Positions 8,721 through 17,921 of a DNA stretch of 64,000 bases are shown here, in pieces (within the stretch, counting starts at the first letter, position 1; each line of letters starts with the position of its first letter). The notes under the pieces are model-generated. The model did not search any database, was not told the DNA's origin, and saw only the letters and a list, made by a program, of their open reading frames with translations. Location of the stretch: NCBI RefSeq assembly GCF_003013395.1, contig NZ_PXZM01000007.1:1-64000 (forward strand). Reading direction: 5' to 3'. The position numbers and the translations under genes were made by a program. The DNA comes from Brevibacillus fortis (lineage in GTDB: Bacteria > Bacillota > Bacilli > Brevibacillales > Brevibacillaceae).

Positions 8721-9871
8721 ATGTACTCATCTCGCTAGACGGCATCAGTTATCGGAGCTTTGCAGGTTACATGCAGCAACGGTTAGAGAATGGCTATTCC
8801 TGCTGCAAAAAACTGATCACGACGTTTCCCTCAGTCACATTTACCGCACATGCGGCAGCAATGACCGGGAACCAGTTCGATCGGCATGGTGTCTTTGATA
8901 ATATTGTAGCTCGCCCAGAAACGATGGAAAGAGTGGCGTTGTACGGCGACCACGAGATTCTTTGCAACGAAGCCCTTCATAAGCAGACGATTTTTCACTC
9001 GTTGGCGAGAAATGCTGGGACGAGCTGCTGCATACATTGGCCCATGACGTCCGGAAATCCGTATATTCACCATTTGGTTACGGAATCGAGCAGCAAAAAA
9101 AAGCTGAAGGCAAACGTTTCTGTAGAGGAAATCGATCGTGTAGCACTCCACGAAACGACACAGGCAATCAAAGCGGGAATCTATGATTTGATCGCTACAA
9201 GGTTTGTCGGGTATGATGCGCTGTCGCACCAATATGGAAAAGACTCACCAGAGGCGATGCACTGTCTGGAGCTGTTGACTACGCATCTTGATCAAATCGA
9301 GCAAACGTTGAAAGAGACGCAAAAACCATTCAACCTGATCATTTTCTCGGATCATGGTCAAAGTGATGTTCAATCGTTTTTTTACCCAAATGAGATTTTG
9401 GCCAAAAGCCAGTGGAAGCAGCATTTCCGAAACAAACAAATCAGATTCGTCGGGGACGGCAGCGGGGCGTTGTTGTTTTATAGCTCATTAGCTCATCAGC
9501 AAAACAAAGAAATCATGGCGTTTTTTAACCAGATACCAGAAGTGCATCGATTTTATGAGCTGGCTGGGGACAAGCCTTCAGCGTGCAAGCCATTCGGCAT
9601 CCTCGATTTGAAGCATATGGTATGCGGGGAAGATATCGCGTTTCCCGAACAGCCTAAATACCAGGAGATGAAAAGCCTGCACGGGTATCATCCCGCGAAT
9701 GTCGATGAGATGAACGGATTTCTCTTGTGCTTAGGGGATGCGTTTACGAAAAGTAAAGTAATCGAAGAGACACACATCGAAAACATTGCACCCACACTTG
9801 CGCAGTTGTTCCGAATCGCTCATCCATGTGACGGGCAACCGATCAAAGACATCTTCAAGGAGTACGAGTAA
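8717..9871 (+). CDS. Alkaline-phosphatase-superfamily phosphodiesterase/nucleotide pyrophosphatase
   Basis: A 384-residue protein of the AlkP superfamily, NPP branch. Visible metal-site motifs are SLDGISY at the N-terminus, the nucleophile region FPSVTFTAHAAAMTG (probable catalytic Thr), DALSHQYG, SDHGQ and a late LHGYHP. The family hydrolyses phosphodiesters, phosphomonoesters or phosphonates (phosphonoacetate hydrolase belongs here). There is no signal peptide, so it acts in the cytosol on an imported solute. It starts within the stop of the ABC ATPase gene (ATGA overlap, GAGGTG upstream) and touches the first permease gene, so it is an integral operon member. Exact substrate unknown. Confidence 0.8.
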   Translation: MNVLISLDGISYRSFAGYMQQRLENGYSCCKKLITTFPSVTFTAHAAAMTGNQFDRHGVFDNIVARPETMERVALYGDHEILCNEALHKQTIFHSLARNAGTSCCIHWPMTSGNPYIHHLVTESSSKKKLKANVSVEEIDRVALHETTQAIKAGIYDLIATRFVGYDALSHQYGKDSPEAMHCLELLTTHLDQIEQTLKETQKPFNLIIFSDHGQSDVQSFFYPNEILAKSQWKQHFRNKQIRFVGDGSGALLFYSSLAHQQNKEIMAFFNQIPEVHRFYELAGDKPSACKPFGILDLKHMVCGEDIAFPEQPKYQEMKSLHGYHPANVDEMNGFLLCLGDAFTKSKVIEETHIENIAPTLAQLFRIAHPCDGQPIKDIFKEYE

Positions 9872-10759
9872 ATGGGCAGACCAATCAGCAAAACGATCAA
9901 GGATAACGCATGGTCGCTTGGGTTACTTTTGCCGACATTGATTCCGTTAGTTATTTTTTGGATCTATCCCATGATCAAAACGTTCCATATCAGTTTTACA
10001 GACTGGAACTATATTTCACCTGACTACGACTATGTAGGGCTGGAAAACTACCAAAACTTGATGAGCGATGCTTTTTTCGGGAAAGTACTGCTAAACACGC
10101 TGGTGTTTACCTTTTTTACAGTCGTTCCACCGATCATTTTTGGGCTGTTCGTGGCGATCCGGTTAAACAAAATACAGAAGTTTCGCCATTTCTTTGTGGC
10201 GAGTGCATTTTCATCGTGGATCACGCCCACTGTGGTCGTGTCCATGGTTTGGGTCAGCATATTCGATACCGATTCGGGGATTGTCAATTATCTCCTGAAA
10301 GGCATAGGTATGGAGCCAGTGAAGTGGCTGGGGGGACAGACGACGGCGATGATTGTCGTCATTATCGTCACCATCTGGCAGTACATGGGGCTGGGGATCT
10401 TGCTGCTTTCCTCCGCTCTGGCGAAATTAGACCCGGAAGTAGAGAAAGCGAATGATTTGGATGGAGGGAGAGGATTACGAAAATTATTCAGAATCACCTT
10501 GCCTGCGATCTCACCGATTCTCGTATTCTTGTTCATCTTTTTTACGCTGAATTCTCTCAAAGCCTATGATCAGATTTATATTTTGACACAGGGCGGACCA
10601 TCAGGTGCGACTTCGACCATCTTGTACTACTTCTACGTGCTCGCTTTTGAATATTTTGAAACGGGACCAGCGTCAGCGTTGGCGATGATTTTCTTGGTCA
10701 TGTGTCTCTTGATCAGTGCACTGAATTTCTTCTTGTCCAAACTACTGTTTACCAAATGA
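9872..10759 (+). CDS. ABC transporter permease (UgpA/MalF type)
   Basis: A 295-residue membrane protein with six predicted helices and the EAA loop of importer permeases in degenerate form (EKANDLDGGRGLRKLFRITLP, about residues 190-210). The N-terminal segment SLGLLLPTLIPLVIFWIYP and the TDWNY / GLENYQNL motifs are typical of the sugar/glycerol-3-phosphate MalF/UgpA class. The start codon directly follows the upstream stop, with GGAGT in the preceding gene's end. It should pair with the next permease and the ATPase. Confidence 0.9.
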   Translation: MGRPISKTIKDNAWSLGLLLPTLIPLVIFWIYPMIKTFHISFTDWNYISPDYDYVGLENYQNLMSDAFFGKVLLNTLVFTFFTVVPPIIFGLFVAIRLNKIQKFRHFFVASAFSSWITPTVVVSMVWVSIFDTDSGIVNYLLKGIGMEPVKWLGGQTTAMIVVIIVTIWQYMGLGILLLSSALAKLDPEVEKANDLDGGRGLRKLFRITLPAISPILVFLFIFFTLNSLKAYDQIYILTQGGPSGATSTILYYFYVLAFEYFETGPASALAMIFLVMCLLISALNFFLSKLLFTK

Positions 10760-10769
10760 GGTGGGAGCT

Positions 10770-11597
10770 TTGTCCTTGGCAAAATTAAAAACAGGCATAC
10801 ATTATGCAATGTTAATTTTGTTAAGCGTACTGATGGTGTTTCCGTTTCTCTGGATGTTCTTGATTTCGATCAAGCCCAAAAGCGAGGTGTACAGCGGGAG
10901 TCTGCTGCCTTCCACCTTTCATTTTGAGAATTACATCCGCGTATTCACGGAAACGAAGATGCTGCTCTATTTGTGGAACAGCATTTCTGTCAGCCTGATC
11001 GTCATCGTTTTTCAAATCTTTACGGCCATTTTTGCTGCGTATGTTTTCGCGACGGCGCAGAAAAGATGGGTTCGGTACTGCTTCGTGCTTATTTTGGCGA
11101 CGTACATGCTTCCATCTGCCGTAACGTACATTCCATCCTTTATTTTGCTGTCCAAAGCGAATTTGCTGGATACACACATCGGTTACATTCTCAGCGAGCT
11201 CATCAGCATCTTTGCCGTCTTTTTCCTGCGGCAATCGTTTGCGCAGGTGCCAAAGGATGTGGTGCATGCTGCCAAGCTGGATGGAGCGGGGCATCTACGA
11301 CTCATTTTCACCGTGTATATCCCGTATTGCAAAAACGCGATTGCTTCGCTGGTGTTGATCACTTTTATTTACAGCTACAACAACTATATGTGGCCCTCGC
11401 TCTTGATCAAGTCGGAGGAAAACATGTTCGTCACGATTGGATTGCGTCGGTTGTTTATGAGTCAGGCGGGCTATGGGATGGACTTCCCATTGGCGATGGC
11501 GGCATGTGCGATTTCACTGGCACCTATGCTGATCCTGCTCGCAATCGCAAGCAAAAGAATCATTCATTCCATGGCTAATCTGTATGTCAACAAATAG
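10770..11597 (+). CDS. ABC transporter permease (UgpE/MalG type)
   Basis: A 275-residue inner-membrane permease with about six helices and the EAA loop motif in the form DVVHAAKLDGAGHLRLIFT. The N-terminal MLILLSVLMVFPFLWMFLIS and the segment SLLPSTFHFENYIRVF are typical of MalG/UgpE proteins. I prefer the TTG at 10770, 6 bp after GAGGTGG, over the GTG at 10761, which sits inside that ribosome site. It forms a heterodimeric channel with the preceding permease. Confidence 0.88.
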   Translation: MSLAKLKTGIHYAMLILLSVLMVFPFLWMFLISIKPKSEVYSGSLLPSTFHFENYIRVFTETKMLLYLWNSISVSLIVIVFQIFTAIFAAYVFATAQKRWVRYCFVLILATYMLPSAVTYIPSFILLSKANLLDTHIGYILSELISIFAVFFLRQSFAQVPKDVVHAAKLDGAGHLRLIFTVYIPYCKNAIASLVLITFIYSYNNYMWPSLLIKSEENMFVTIGLRRLFMSQAGYGMDFPLAMAACAISLAPMLILLAIASKRIIHSMANLYVNK

Positions 11598-11628
11598 ACC
11601 AAGACAGCTATTTATTGGAGGAGTCATT

Positions 11629-12954
11629 GTGAAAAATCAGAAGCGAAACACCAAGAGCGTCATTCTTTCCATCCTGAGTTCTGCGCTTATTTTTACCGGA
11701 GCCGTCGGTTGTTCGAACAACGCCGCTTCTGACAGCAACGCGAGTGCAGCATCCACCCCTAACGAGAAAATCAAGCTGGAGTTCTACTACGGTCTCGGAG
11801 GCAAACTCGGGGAGACGATGCAAAAAATCGTGCAGGACTTTAACAGCAGCAATGAAAAATACGAGGTCGTTCCGATTGTCCAAGGTGACTACAGCGAGAC
11901 GTTGCAGGCACTACAGGCCTCGCTGGCAGCAGGCAAGCCCCCAGCCTTGGCGATCAATGCGTATCCGGAATTCATGAAGCTGGCGAAAAGCGATGCATTG
12001 CTGCCTTTGGATGAGCGGATCAATCAGCCGGAGTATAAAAAGGACGATGTTCTGCTGCTTGCACAAGGCAAATACAACGATGCGATGCTGGGTGTTCCTG
12101 CCTATGTCAGTACGCAAATGATGTACTACCGCAAAGATATTTTTGACAAATACAAGATCGACTACAATGCGCTCACGAGCTTTGAGCAATTGGCGGATGC
12201 AGCCAAGCTCATCAAAGAAAAAGAGGGAATAAACGGCTGGTCCATCATGTGGTACACGGAGCATATGATCGACTACGCCCGTTCTGCTGGCGGCGATATC
12301 GTGAGCGAAGACGGTAAGACTGTCACGATCGACTCGGAAGAATGGGTGTATGCGTGGGATAGCATTCGCAAGTACATTCATGAGGACAAAATCATGGATA
12401 CCGTCTATGGCGGCAATGGCTGGGAATGGTGGTACAAAACCATCGACAACGTGATGAAAGGAAAATCCGCGGGCTACACAGGCTCTTCTGGTGACGGCGG
12501 AGATCTGGATTTCACCAAGGTAGCAACCGGCATGCAAAAAGGCTTCAATGGGCAACCACCAAGACCTGTCGCGATTTCAGTCATGTTCAACCTGTTCAAA
12601 GCATCCTCGAAAGAACAGCAAGAGGGCGCGTGGGAATTCGTGAAGTTCTTCTCGGAAGCGGAAAAAACAGCGTACTGGGCCGTACAGACAGGCTATATTC
12701 CAATTCGGGACAGCGCGGTGAATACAGAGATTTACCAGAACAAATTGAAAGAAAATCCGTACTTCTCGGTACCTTTGGAACAGGCGAAAACAAATGGAAT
12801 TGCTCCTTTTGTAGACCCGACAGGCGGCAAAATTTATGCAGAAATTGAGTTGGCGAAGGACAAGGTGCTGATCGAAAACGTTCCTGCGGCAGAAGCGCTC
12901 AAAGTGGCGAAAGAAAAGGCACAGAAAGAACTCGACAAGGCACTGAAGCAATAA
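11629..12954 (+). CDS. ABC transporter solute-binding lipoprotein (UgpB/MalE type)
   Basis: A 441-residue extracytoplasmic binding protein. The N-terminus has a basic stretch, a hydrophobic helix and a lipobox (FTGAVGCS), so it is lipid-anchored outside the membrane. The mature part shows the type-1 extracellular binding-protein pattern: IKLEFYYGLGGKLGETMQKIV, AGKPPALAINAYPEF, MLGVPAYVSTQMMYY. GTG at 11629 follows TTGGAGGAG by 5 bp; the longer frame from 11584 overlaps the permease gene. It captures the solute handled by the enzymes of this operon; sequence alone does not identify that solute. Confidence 0.9.
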   Translation: MKNQKRNTKSVILSILSSALIFTGAVGCSNNAASDSNASAASTPNEKIKLEFYYGLGGKLGETMQKIVQDFNSSNEKYEVVPIVQGDYSETLQALQASLAAGKPPALAINAYPEFMKLAKSDALLPLDERINQPEYKKDDVLLLAQGKYNDAMLGVPAYVSTQMMYYRKDIFDKYKIDYNALTSFEQLADAAKLIKEKEGINGWSIMWYTEHMIDYARSAGGDIVSEDGKTVTIDSEEWVYAWDSIRKYIHEDKIMDTVYGGNGWEWWYKTIDNVMKGKSAGYTGSSGDGGDLDFTKVATGMQKGFNGQPPRPVAISVMFNLFKASSKEQQEGAWEFVKFFSEAEKTAYWAVQTGYIPIRDSAVNTEIYQNKLKENPYFSVPLEQAKTNGIAPFVDPTGGKIYAEIELAKDKVLIENVPAAEALKVAKEKAQKELDKALKQ

Positions 12955-12988
12955 ATCATAAATCATAGCGAACTGGAGAGATGGAAAA

Positions 12989-13723
12989 ATGAAAAACAAC
13001 ATCGCATTGGCTGTATTTGATCTGGCAGGAACGTTAGTAGAGGATGATAACGCAGTCAGAGATTGTCTGCACAAAGCGGCTGTGGAATACGGATTGAACG
13101 TGACACCAGATGAAATCAGTACGCACATGGGGACGAACAAGATTCATCTCTATCAATATTTGATTGCGAGAACAAAAGGAAATATGATCGACTTCAAAAA
13201 CTTTGAAATCGATATCGACAATTCTTCGTTCGAGGACGCTGTCAAACTGTACGAACGCTATACCGAATACATGATTACGTTCTATCAGGAAAATTGCCGC
13301 GAAATCGAAGGCGCAACCGAAACGCTGAAATGGTGCCAAGAAAATGGCATCAAGGTAGCGACTGGGACTGGGTTCCATAAAGAGATCAACAGCGTCATCA
13401 TGGAATCGCTCGGTTGGGTGAAGGATGGCTTGATCGATTATGCGGTAGACCTGGATATGGTACCAGAAGGCAAAGGACGTCCGGCTCCGTTCATGATTTT
13501 TAAGGCGATGGAATATTTGAACGTGCAAAACGTCAGACAAGTCATCAAGCTCGGCGATACGCCAGCAGATATGCTCGAAGGCTACAATGCAGGCTGCAAA
13601 GCGGTCATCGGCGTGATGCAAGGCTCTACGCCAATCGAGGTATGGGGGAAGTACTATCATACGCATGTGCTCGACACGGTAAAAGAACTGCCTGAACTCA
13701 TTTTGTCCGGTAAAATCGTATGA
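12989..13723 (+). CDS. HAD-superfamily phosphonatase-like hydrolase
   Basis: A 244-residue HAD hydrolase with nucleophile motif FDLAGTLVED. The second Asp of the usual DxD is Ala, as in phosphonoacetaldehyde hydrolase (PhnX, DWAGT). Further PhnX-like marks are MGTNKIH (K51 lies about where PhnX has its Schiff-base lysine), TGTG, KGRPAPFMIF and KLGDTPADMLEG. It probably cleaves a C-P or P-O bond in the product of the imported solute. The ATG at 12989 follows GGAGAG. Its stop overlaps the next gene start (ATGA). True PhnX versus the phosphonatase-like sister family cannot be resolved by eye. Confidence 0.8.
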   Translation: MKNNIALAVFDLAGTLVEDDNAVRDCLHKAAVEYGLNVTPDEISTHMGTNKIHLYQYLIARTKGNMIDFKNFEIDIDNSSFEDAVKLYERYTEYMITFYQENCREIEGATETLKWCQENGIKVATGTGFHKEINSVIMESLGWVKDGLIDYAVDLDMVPEGKGRPAPFMIFKAMEYLNVQNVRQVIKLGDTPADMLEGYNAGCKAVIGVMQGSTPIEVWGKYYHTHVLDTVKELPELILSGKIV

Positions 13724-14652
13724 TTTATCCAGTGGAGAAGATGGCGAGTATCGCAATTGTTTTGCCCAAGCTGTTTCCTTTTTCACAAAGCAGGCCAGAG
13801 CAGATGCTTCCGAGTCTCCATGCGATCCTCGAAGACCCCTTCTTTACGGCGGTCGAAGTGTCCTATATCGCGGACAAAGAGACGAGGCAGCAGGCTGCAA
13901 AGTATATGGCGTACAGTGGTGTCGAGGTTATATTCAACGGCGGAGATGCAGCCAGAGAATTGCAGATTGACCTCAGTTCCTTGGACCCGGTCGTTCGCAA
14001 CAAGTCTATCGAATCAGGCAAAATGCTGATCGACCACTGCTATGAAATGAACGCGAAAATCATGCATATCGTGACGGGCAAATTCGAAGGCGAAGAGAAT
14101 AAACCGAAAAACATCCACGCGTTTATTGCTTCGGCTATGGAGCTATGCAAGTTCGCAAAACAAAAAGCCGATACGTACGAGCTGTGCATTTCTTTGGAGA
14201 TCGGGGATCGGCATGTCGACCGCAACTATTTGCTCGGCCCTACTCATGAGGCGGTGCATGTAGCTCGTGTAATCCGCAGCGAGTACGACAACTTTGGGCT
14301 TTTGTTGGATCAAAGCCATCTGCCAATTATGGGCGAAGAGCCGCACAAATCGTTGTGGCAGGCCAAAGATTATTTGACACACATTCATCTCGGAAATTGT
14401 TACTTGAAAGACAGGCAAGCCAGCTATTTCGGGGATAAGCACATCCCGTTTAACGTCAAGGATTCGGAGGTTGGCGTGGATGAGCTGACGTCATTTATCA
14501 AGACATTGCATGACATTGATTTTTTCAAGAGCCCCAAACCGACCAGGAAGCCAGTGATGACCTTTGAGGTGGGGCGGCTTGAGAATGAATCGCCAATGCT
14601 TATAATCGCCAATGTAAAGCGTGCTTTTTACGAAGCGTGGGCCAATGCATAA
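13720..14652 (+). CDS. Xylose-isomerase-like TIM-barrel protein
   Basis: A 310-residue protein with features of the AP-endonuclease-2/xylose-isomerase TIM-barrel family: an SLEIGDRHVDRN metal-ligand strand, LLLDQSHLPIMGEEP, HIHLGNCYLKD and a final TFEVGRLENESP. Such proteins are usually isomerases, epimerases or dehydratases of sugar acids or sugar phosphates using a divalent metal. It is translationally coupled to the HAD gene by a 4-bp overlap, so the two should act in one pathway. The substrate cannot be inferred beyond that. Confidence 0.75.
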   Translation: MIYPVEKMASIAIVLPKLFPFSQSRPEQMLPSLHAILEDPFFTAVEVSYIADKETRQQAAKYMAYSGVEVIFNGGDAARELQIDLSSLDPVVRNKSIESGKMLIDHCYEMNAKIMHIVTGKFEGEENKPKNIHAFIASAMELCKFAKQKADTYELCISLEIGDRHVDRNYLLGPTHEAVHVARVIRSEYDNFGLLLDQSHLPIMGEEPHKSLWQAKDYLTHIHLGNCYLKDRQASYFGDKHIPFNVKDSEVGVDELTSFIKTLHDIDFFKSPKPTRKPVMTFEVGRLENESPMLIIANVKRAFYEAWANA

Positions 14653-14678
14653 ACGAAAAGACTGGGGCTGTGACATAA

Positions 14679-15620
14679 GTGAATGTATTGATTACGGGAT
14701 ACTTTACCGATTATTCCAAGCAACGCGTGACCCAAGCATTTCCGAAGGATTGGAGCATACGAATCGTGGAGCCTGAGAGAATCGAATCATTCATCAGTGA
14801 AGCGAATGTGTTGATTCCTGAACATATCCAGGTAAATGAGGACTTGCTGAACAAAGCGCACAACTTGAAGTTTGTCCAGACGGGTGCGGGTTTTGACAAC
14901 GTGGATATTGAGGCGTGCACGAAGAAAAATATTTGGGTGAGCAACGCGGCTGGCGTGAATGCGAACGCAGTAGCCGAGCATATTATGGCGCTCATTCTCG
15001 GATATTACAAAAACATCTCTTATCTCGATCAAGCGATGAAAAATCGGGAGGATGAGACGAAGCTCGTCTACGTCGGTGGCGAGCTCGCAGGAAAAACCAT
15101 CGGTACCATCGGCTTTGGCGCAATCGGCTCTCGTGTGGCGGAGCTGGCAAAAGCCTTTCGGATGAAGGTGCTGGCGTATGACACCGATCCAAACAGGCAG
15201 AGTGATGATGCCGAAATGGTTGATCTGGACACGCTGATTGCCAAATCTGACGTGATCACCCTGAATATTTTTCTGAATGAATCCACAAGACATTTAGTGG
15301 ACAAGCAGTTTTTAGCCAAAATGAAAAGCGATGCACTTCTTGTCAATACAGCGAGAGGGCCGATCATTTGTGAAGAGGACTTGATCGAAGCGCTGAAAAA
15401 CAATGTGATTGGCGGCGCATGCCTCGATGTGTTCACAGTGGAGCCGCTTAGCGTCGACAGTGAGCTGCGCACCTTGAAAAATGTCGTGTTGACGCCGCAT
15501 ACAGCAGGCATGCCTGACGGAACCAAATTTCACGAGAAAAGATACCAATTTTTTGTGGAAAACATAGAGCGAATCCAACGAAATGAAACGCCGTATAGTC
15601 ATTTGAATCAGCTTTTCTAA
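14679..15620 (+). CDS. D-2-hydroxyacid dehydrogenase (NAD-dependent)
   Basis: A 313-residue member of the D-isomer-specific 2-hydroxyacid dehydrogenase family. The Rossmann fingerprint GTIGFGAIGSRV is followed by AYDTDP, whose acidic residue after strand 2 favours NAD. The catalytic Arg lies in NTARGP, the Glu in DVFTVEPL and the His in LTPHTAG. The family includes phosphite dehydrogenase, 3-phosphoglycerate dehydrogenase and glyoxylate reductase. It is the last gene of the ABC operon and is followed by a terminator. GTG is the start, preceded by a weak GGGG; this is the least certain part. Confidence 0.85.
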   Translation: MNVLITGYFTDYSKQRVTQAFPKDWSIRIVEPERIESFISEANVLIPEHIQVNEDLLNKAHNLKFVQTGAGFDNVDIEACTKKNIWVSNAAGVNANAVAEHIMALILGYYKNISYLDQAMKNREDETKLVYVGGELAGKTIGTIGFGAIGSRVAELAKAFRMKVLAYDTDPNRQSDDAEMVDLDTLIAKSDVITLNIFLNESTRHLVDKQFLAKMKSDALLVNTARGPIICEEDLIEALKNNVIGGACLDVFTVEPLSVDSELRTLKNVVLTPHTAGMPDGTKFHEKRYQFFVENIERIQRNETPYSHLNQLF

Positions 15621-15668
15621 AAAACCAGTGTGTCTCGGTATTCCACCGTGGGACACTGGTTTTATTCT
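15620..15668 (+). terminator. Terminator of the ABC/phospho-solute operon
   Basis: AAAACCAGTGT pairs with ACACTGGTTTT (15653-15663), followed by T-rich sequence. Confidence 0.7.
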
Positions 15669-15685
15669 TTCTGGAACGTTTCTGG

Positions 15686-15972
15686 CTAAAAAACAATACC
15701 TAATTTCGCGGCGTTATCTTTGATCAAGTCAATCAGGGTTTGCTGGTCACTTTCGGGAAAATTTTCTCAATTCAACGAGTTTGCTTCCTGATATCTTGGC
15801 AATTTCTCCACCTTGTGGCATGTGGAAATTATCGATGATGACTGCTGGTTTTAAAGCAGCCAGCTCGGAGGCCTTTGGAATGGCTATTTTAGGTAGTGAA
15901 TCAAGGGAGAATATGACAATCAGCGTTCGTGATTTCAATACACTGACAAAATATTCATAGTAAAATAGCTAC
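15686..15972 (-). pseudogene. Frameshifted remnant of an ABC metal/solute-binding protein
   Basis: Reading the minus strand from about 15972 gives LKSRTLIVIFSLDSLPKIAI, AALKPAVIIDNFHMPQGGEI and ISGSKLVEL, then stops. A one-base shift at the T-run near 15762 restores FPESDQQTLIDLIKDNAAKL and a stop at 15686. The combined text reads like the C-terminal lobe of a helical-backbone (ZnuA/TroA-like) binding protein. The N-terminus is absent, with a stop codon upstream. It is a decayed fragment; the family assignment is tentative. Confidence 0.5.
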
Positions 15973-16162
15973 TTTGAGTCATTTAGCTTTACTTGAGGAA
16001 GACATATACTCATCAAGGAGATGTTCAAGAAGGAGGGTAAGAGGAGTGGCTATGTTTCAGCCAGAAAAAACATCCAGGAAGAAGTGAACAAAGAAAAACG
16101 CCTGTATCTTACCATGTAACGAATTAACACATGAGGCTTATCTCGGCCGTGGAGGTTTGATA

Positions 16163-17521
16163 ATGAAAACAAGCAATTATAATCGCTTTTGGCGATGGCA
16201 TTTCTATGCAGCATTATTTATTGCGCCACTACTAATTACATTAACGCTAAGTGGTATTGGCTATCTATTTTATACAGATGTAGAAAATAGAGCTTACGAT
16301 CATTTGTTTTTTGGAAAGAGCGATAAAACAGAGCTATTAACGATTGATGAAGGTATTGAGAAAGCGGTAGAGCAATACAAAGACTATTCTGTCTCAAAGA
16401 TTATTGTTTTAGATGATCCGTATAATACTCGCTTAACGATGACAAATAAAGATGGCGATCAAAAATACGTATTTTTAGACGAGCATTATCAAATTGTCGG
16501 TAGTCAAGATGCGAAATATACTTTTTCAAATGTGATGAGAGAAGTTCATAGTTCACTATTTGTTGGTGGAACGGTTGTAAATTACTTAGTTGAATTAGCT
16601 GCATGCTGGGCAATCTTCCTGCTGTCTTCTGGTATTTACATGACATTTAAAGGAAGAATACTAAAGAATAAACAGAATCTGACAAAGCAACAAAAGAATA
16701 AAAAATGGCATGCATTAGTTGGTACAATAATAACAATTCCAATGATTGTTATTATTTTTACAGGCTTACCTTGGTCTGCACTTATGGGCAATTTTATTTA
16801 CTCTGCAGCTCAAGAAAATCCTTCTATCGGTATTCCTTTATTACAGCAACAGCCGCCTACTTCAGACATGAGTGAAATTCCTTGGGCGACACGAAAAAAT
16901 GAGGAACCAACATCTAGTCAATCTCATGCACATCACGGAGATATGCCTAGTATGTCAAACAACAGCAATATGATAAGTATCAAACAGTTAATGCACGAGA
17001 TTGAGATGGAACATATTTCTAGACCGTACTCAATTATTTACCCAAGAAGTGAAGATGGCGTATTTAATGTATCCAAAGGTAGCAATACTGGTGTAACGGG
17101 CTTAGATGTTAGTCCCTATGATGAAATCACCACCTATTTTGATCAATATAACGGAAAATTGATTTCGAAAGTGGGCTACGAGGAATATGGTATTTTAGCA
17201 AAATGGTTTACATGGGGTATTCCATTGCATGAAGGTCATTTGTTTGGCTGGCCAAATAAATTAATGAACTTAGCAGTTTGTTTGTTGTTCCTACTCGTCA
17301 TTTTTTGGGGATTTAAGACGTGGCTGTCTCGTAAAAAAGAAGGCTCATTTTCAGCTCCTCCAAAAGTATCAAGTGGTATTTCGAGTAGTTTCATTGTCTT
17401 CATGGTGATATTAGGCGTTATTATGCCACTATTTGGACTCTCTTTAATTGTGGTAGCAATTATTGAAGGAATAATTTACTTCATTCGCAAAGGAAATAAA
17501 AAGGATAGTACTACGGCCTAG
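16163..17521 (+). CDS. PepSY-associated transmembrane protein
   Basis: A 452-residue membrane protein of the PepSY-TM class: FWRWHFYAALFIAPLLITLTLSG at TM1 (about 10-32), an extracellular PepSY-like domain, FSNVMREVHSSLFVGG leading into TM2 (about 137-158), TM3 near 190-212, a second PepSY-like region, and WGIPLHEGHLFGWPNKLMN before the last two helices. Members are proposed metal/haem-handling or ferric-reductase-like membrane proteins. A His/Met-rich patch, HAHHGDMPSMSNNSNM (about residues 254-269), suggests copper binding. The ATG at 16163 follows GGAGG by 7 bp. Base composition is clearly more AT-rich than the neighbouring operon, a sign of transfer. Confidence 0.8.
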   Translation: MKTSNYNRFWRWHFYAALFIAPLLITLTLSGIGYLFYTDVENRAYDHLFFGKSDKTELLTIDEGIEKAVEQYKDYSVSKIIVLDDPYNTRLTMTNKDGDQKYVFLDEHYQIVGSQDAKYTFSNVMREVHSSLFVGGTVVNYLVELAACWAIFLLSSGIYMTFKGRILKNKQNLTKQQKNKKWHALVGTIITIPMIVIIFTGLPWSALMGNFIYSAAQENPSIGIPLLQQQPPTSDMSEIPWATRKNEEPTSSQSHAHHGDMPSMSNNSNMISIKQLMHEIEMEHISRPYSIIYPRSEDGVFNVSKGSNTGVTGLDVSPYDEITTYFDQYNGKLISKVGYEEYGILAKWFTWGIPLHEGHLFGWPNKLMNLAVCLLFLLVIFWGFKTWLSRKKEGSFSAPPKVSSGISSSFIVFMVILGVIMPLFGLSLIVVAIIEGIIYFIRKGNKKDSTTA

Positions 17522-17921
17522 ACGAGGGAGGTGGGTGCTTTCTGTCATGGCAGTGCAAGGACGAGTTGTATCGTCAAAATAACCTGAAAGATCGGCACTA
17601 ATGGAATCGACGTAAATCAAATGCTCAATTTTCCTACATTCACAAAAGCCACGAATCTCCTTTTCGTGGCTTTTTGTATGCTTACAGGCTTTTTTAACGT
17701 TTTTTCAATCCTTCGAGAAGTTCGATTATTTTATCGTTTTGTACTGATATTCTTTTTATCTGATTCGTCAGAGAACGGAGCAATTTTCGAAGGTGCTTGT
17801 AGTATTCCCTTTCCATTCCAGAGCCTAGAAGTCTTTTTCATTAATCTACTGTATGTAAACAAACCACGTAAATTGATAGTAGTATCTGTTTGAAGTGGAT
17901 CGTTATTCCATGTTTACAACC
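17522..17921. other. Intergenic region with terminator, no supported gene
   Basis: A perfect 12-bp stem, AAAAGCCACGAA (17644-17655) with TTCGTGGCTTTT, followed by T's, is a bidirectional terminator after the PepSY gene. The 90-residue plus frame at 17621-17893 overlaps this hairpin and has no ribosome site. On the minus strand a fragment ending NDKIIELLEGLKKR with a frame break is visible but cannot be assigned. Confidence 0.5.

Noticed and set aside
16031..16087. Short leader ORF (MFQPEKTSRKK) before the PepSY gene
   Set aside because: It has a fair ribosome site (GAAGGAGGG) but only 11-13 codons, and no sign of an attenuator; not enough to call a gene.
17621..17893. 90-residue plus-strand frame upstream of mrfA
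   Set aside because: It runs through a strong terminator hairpin, has no ribosome site and no recognisable protein character.
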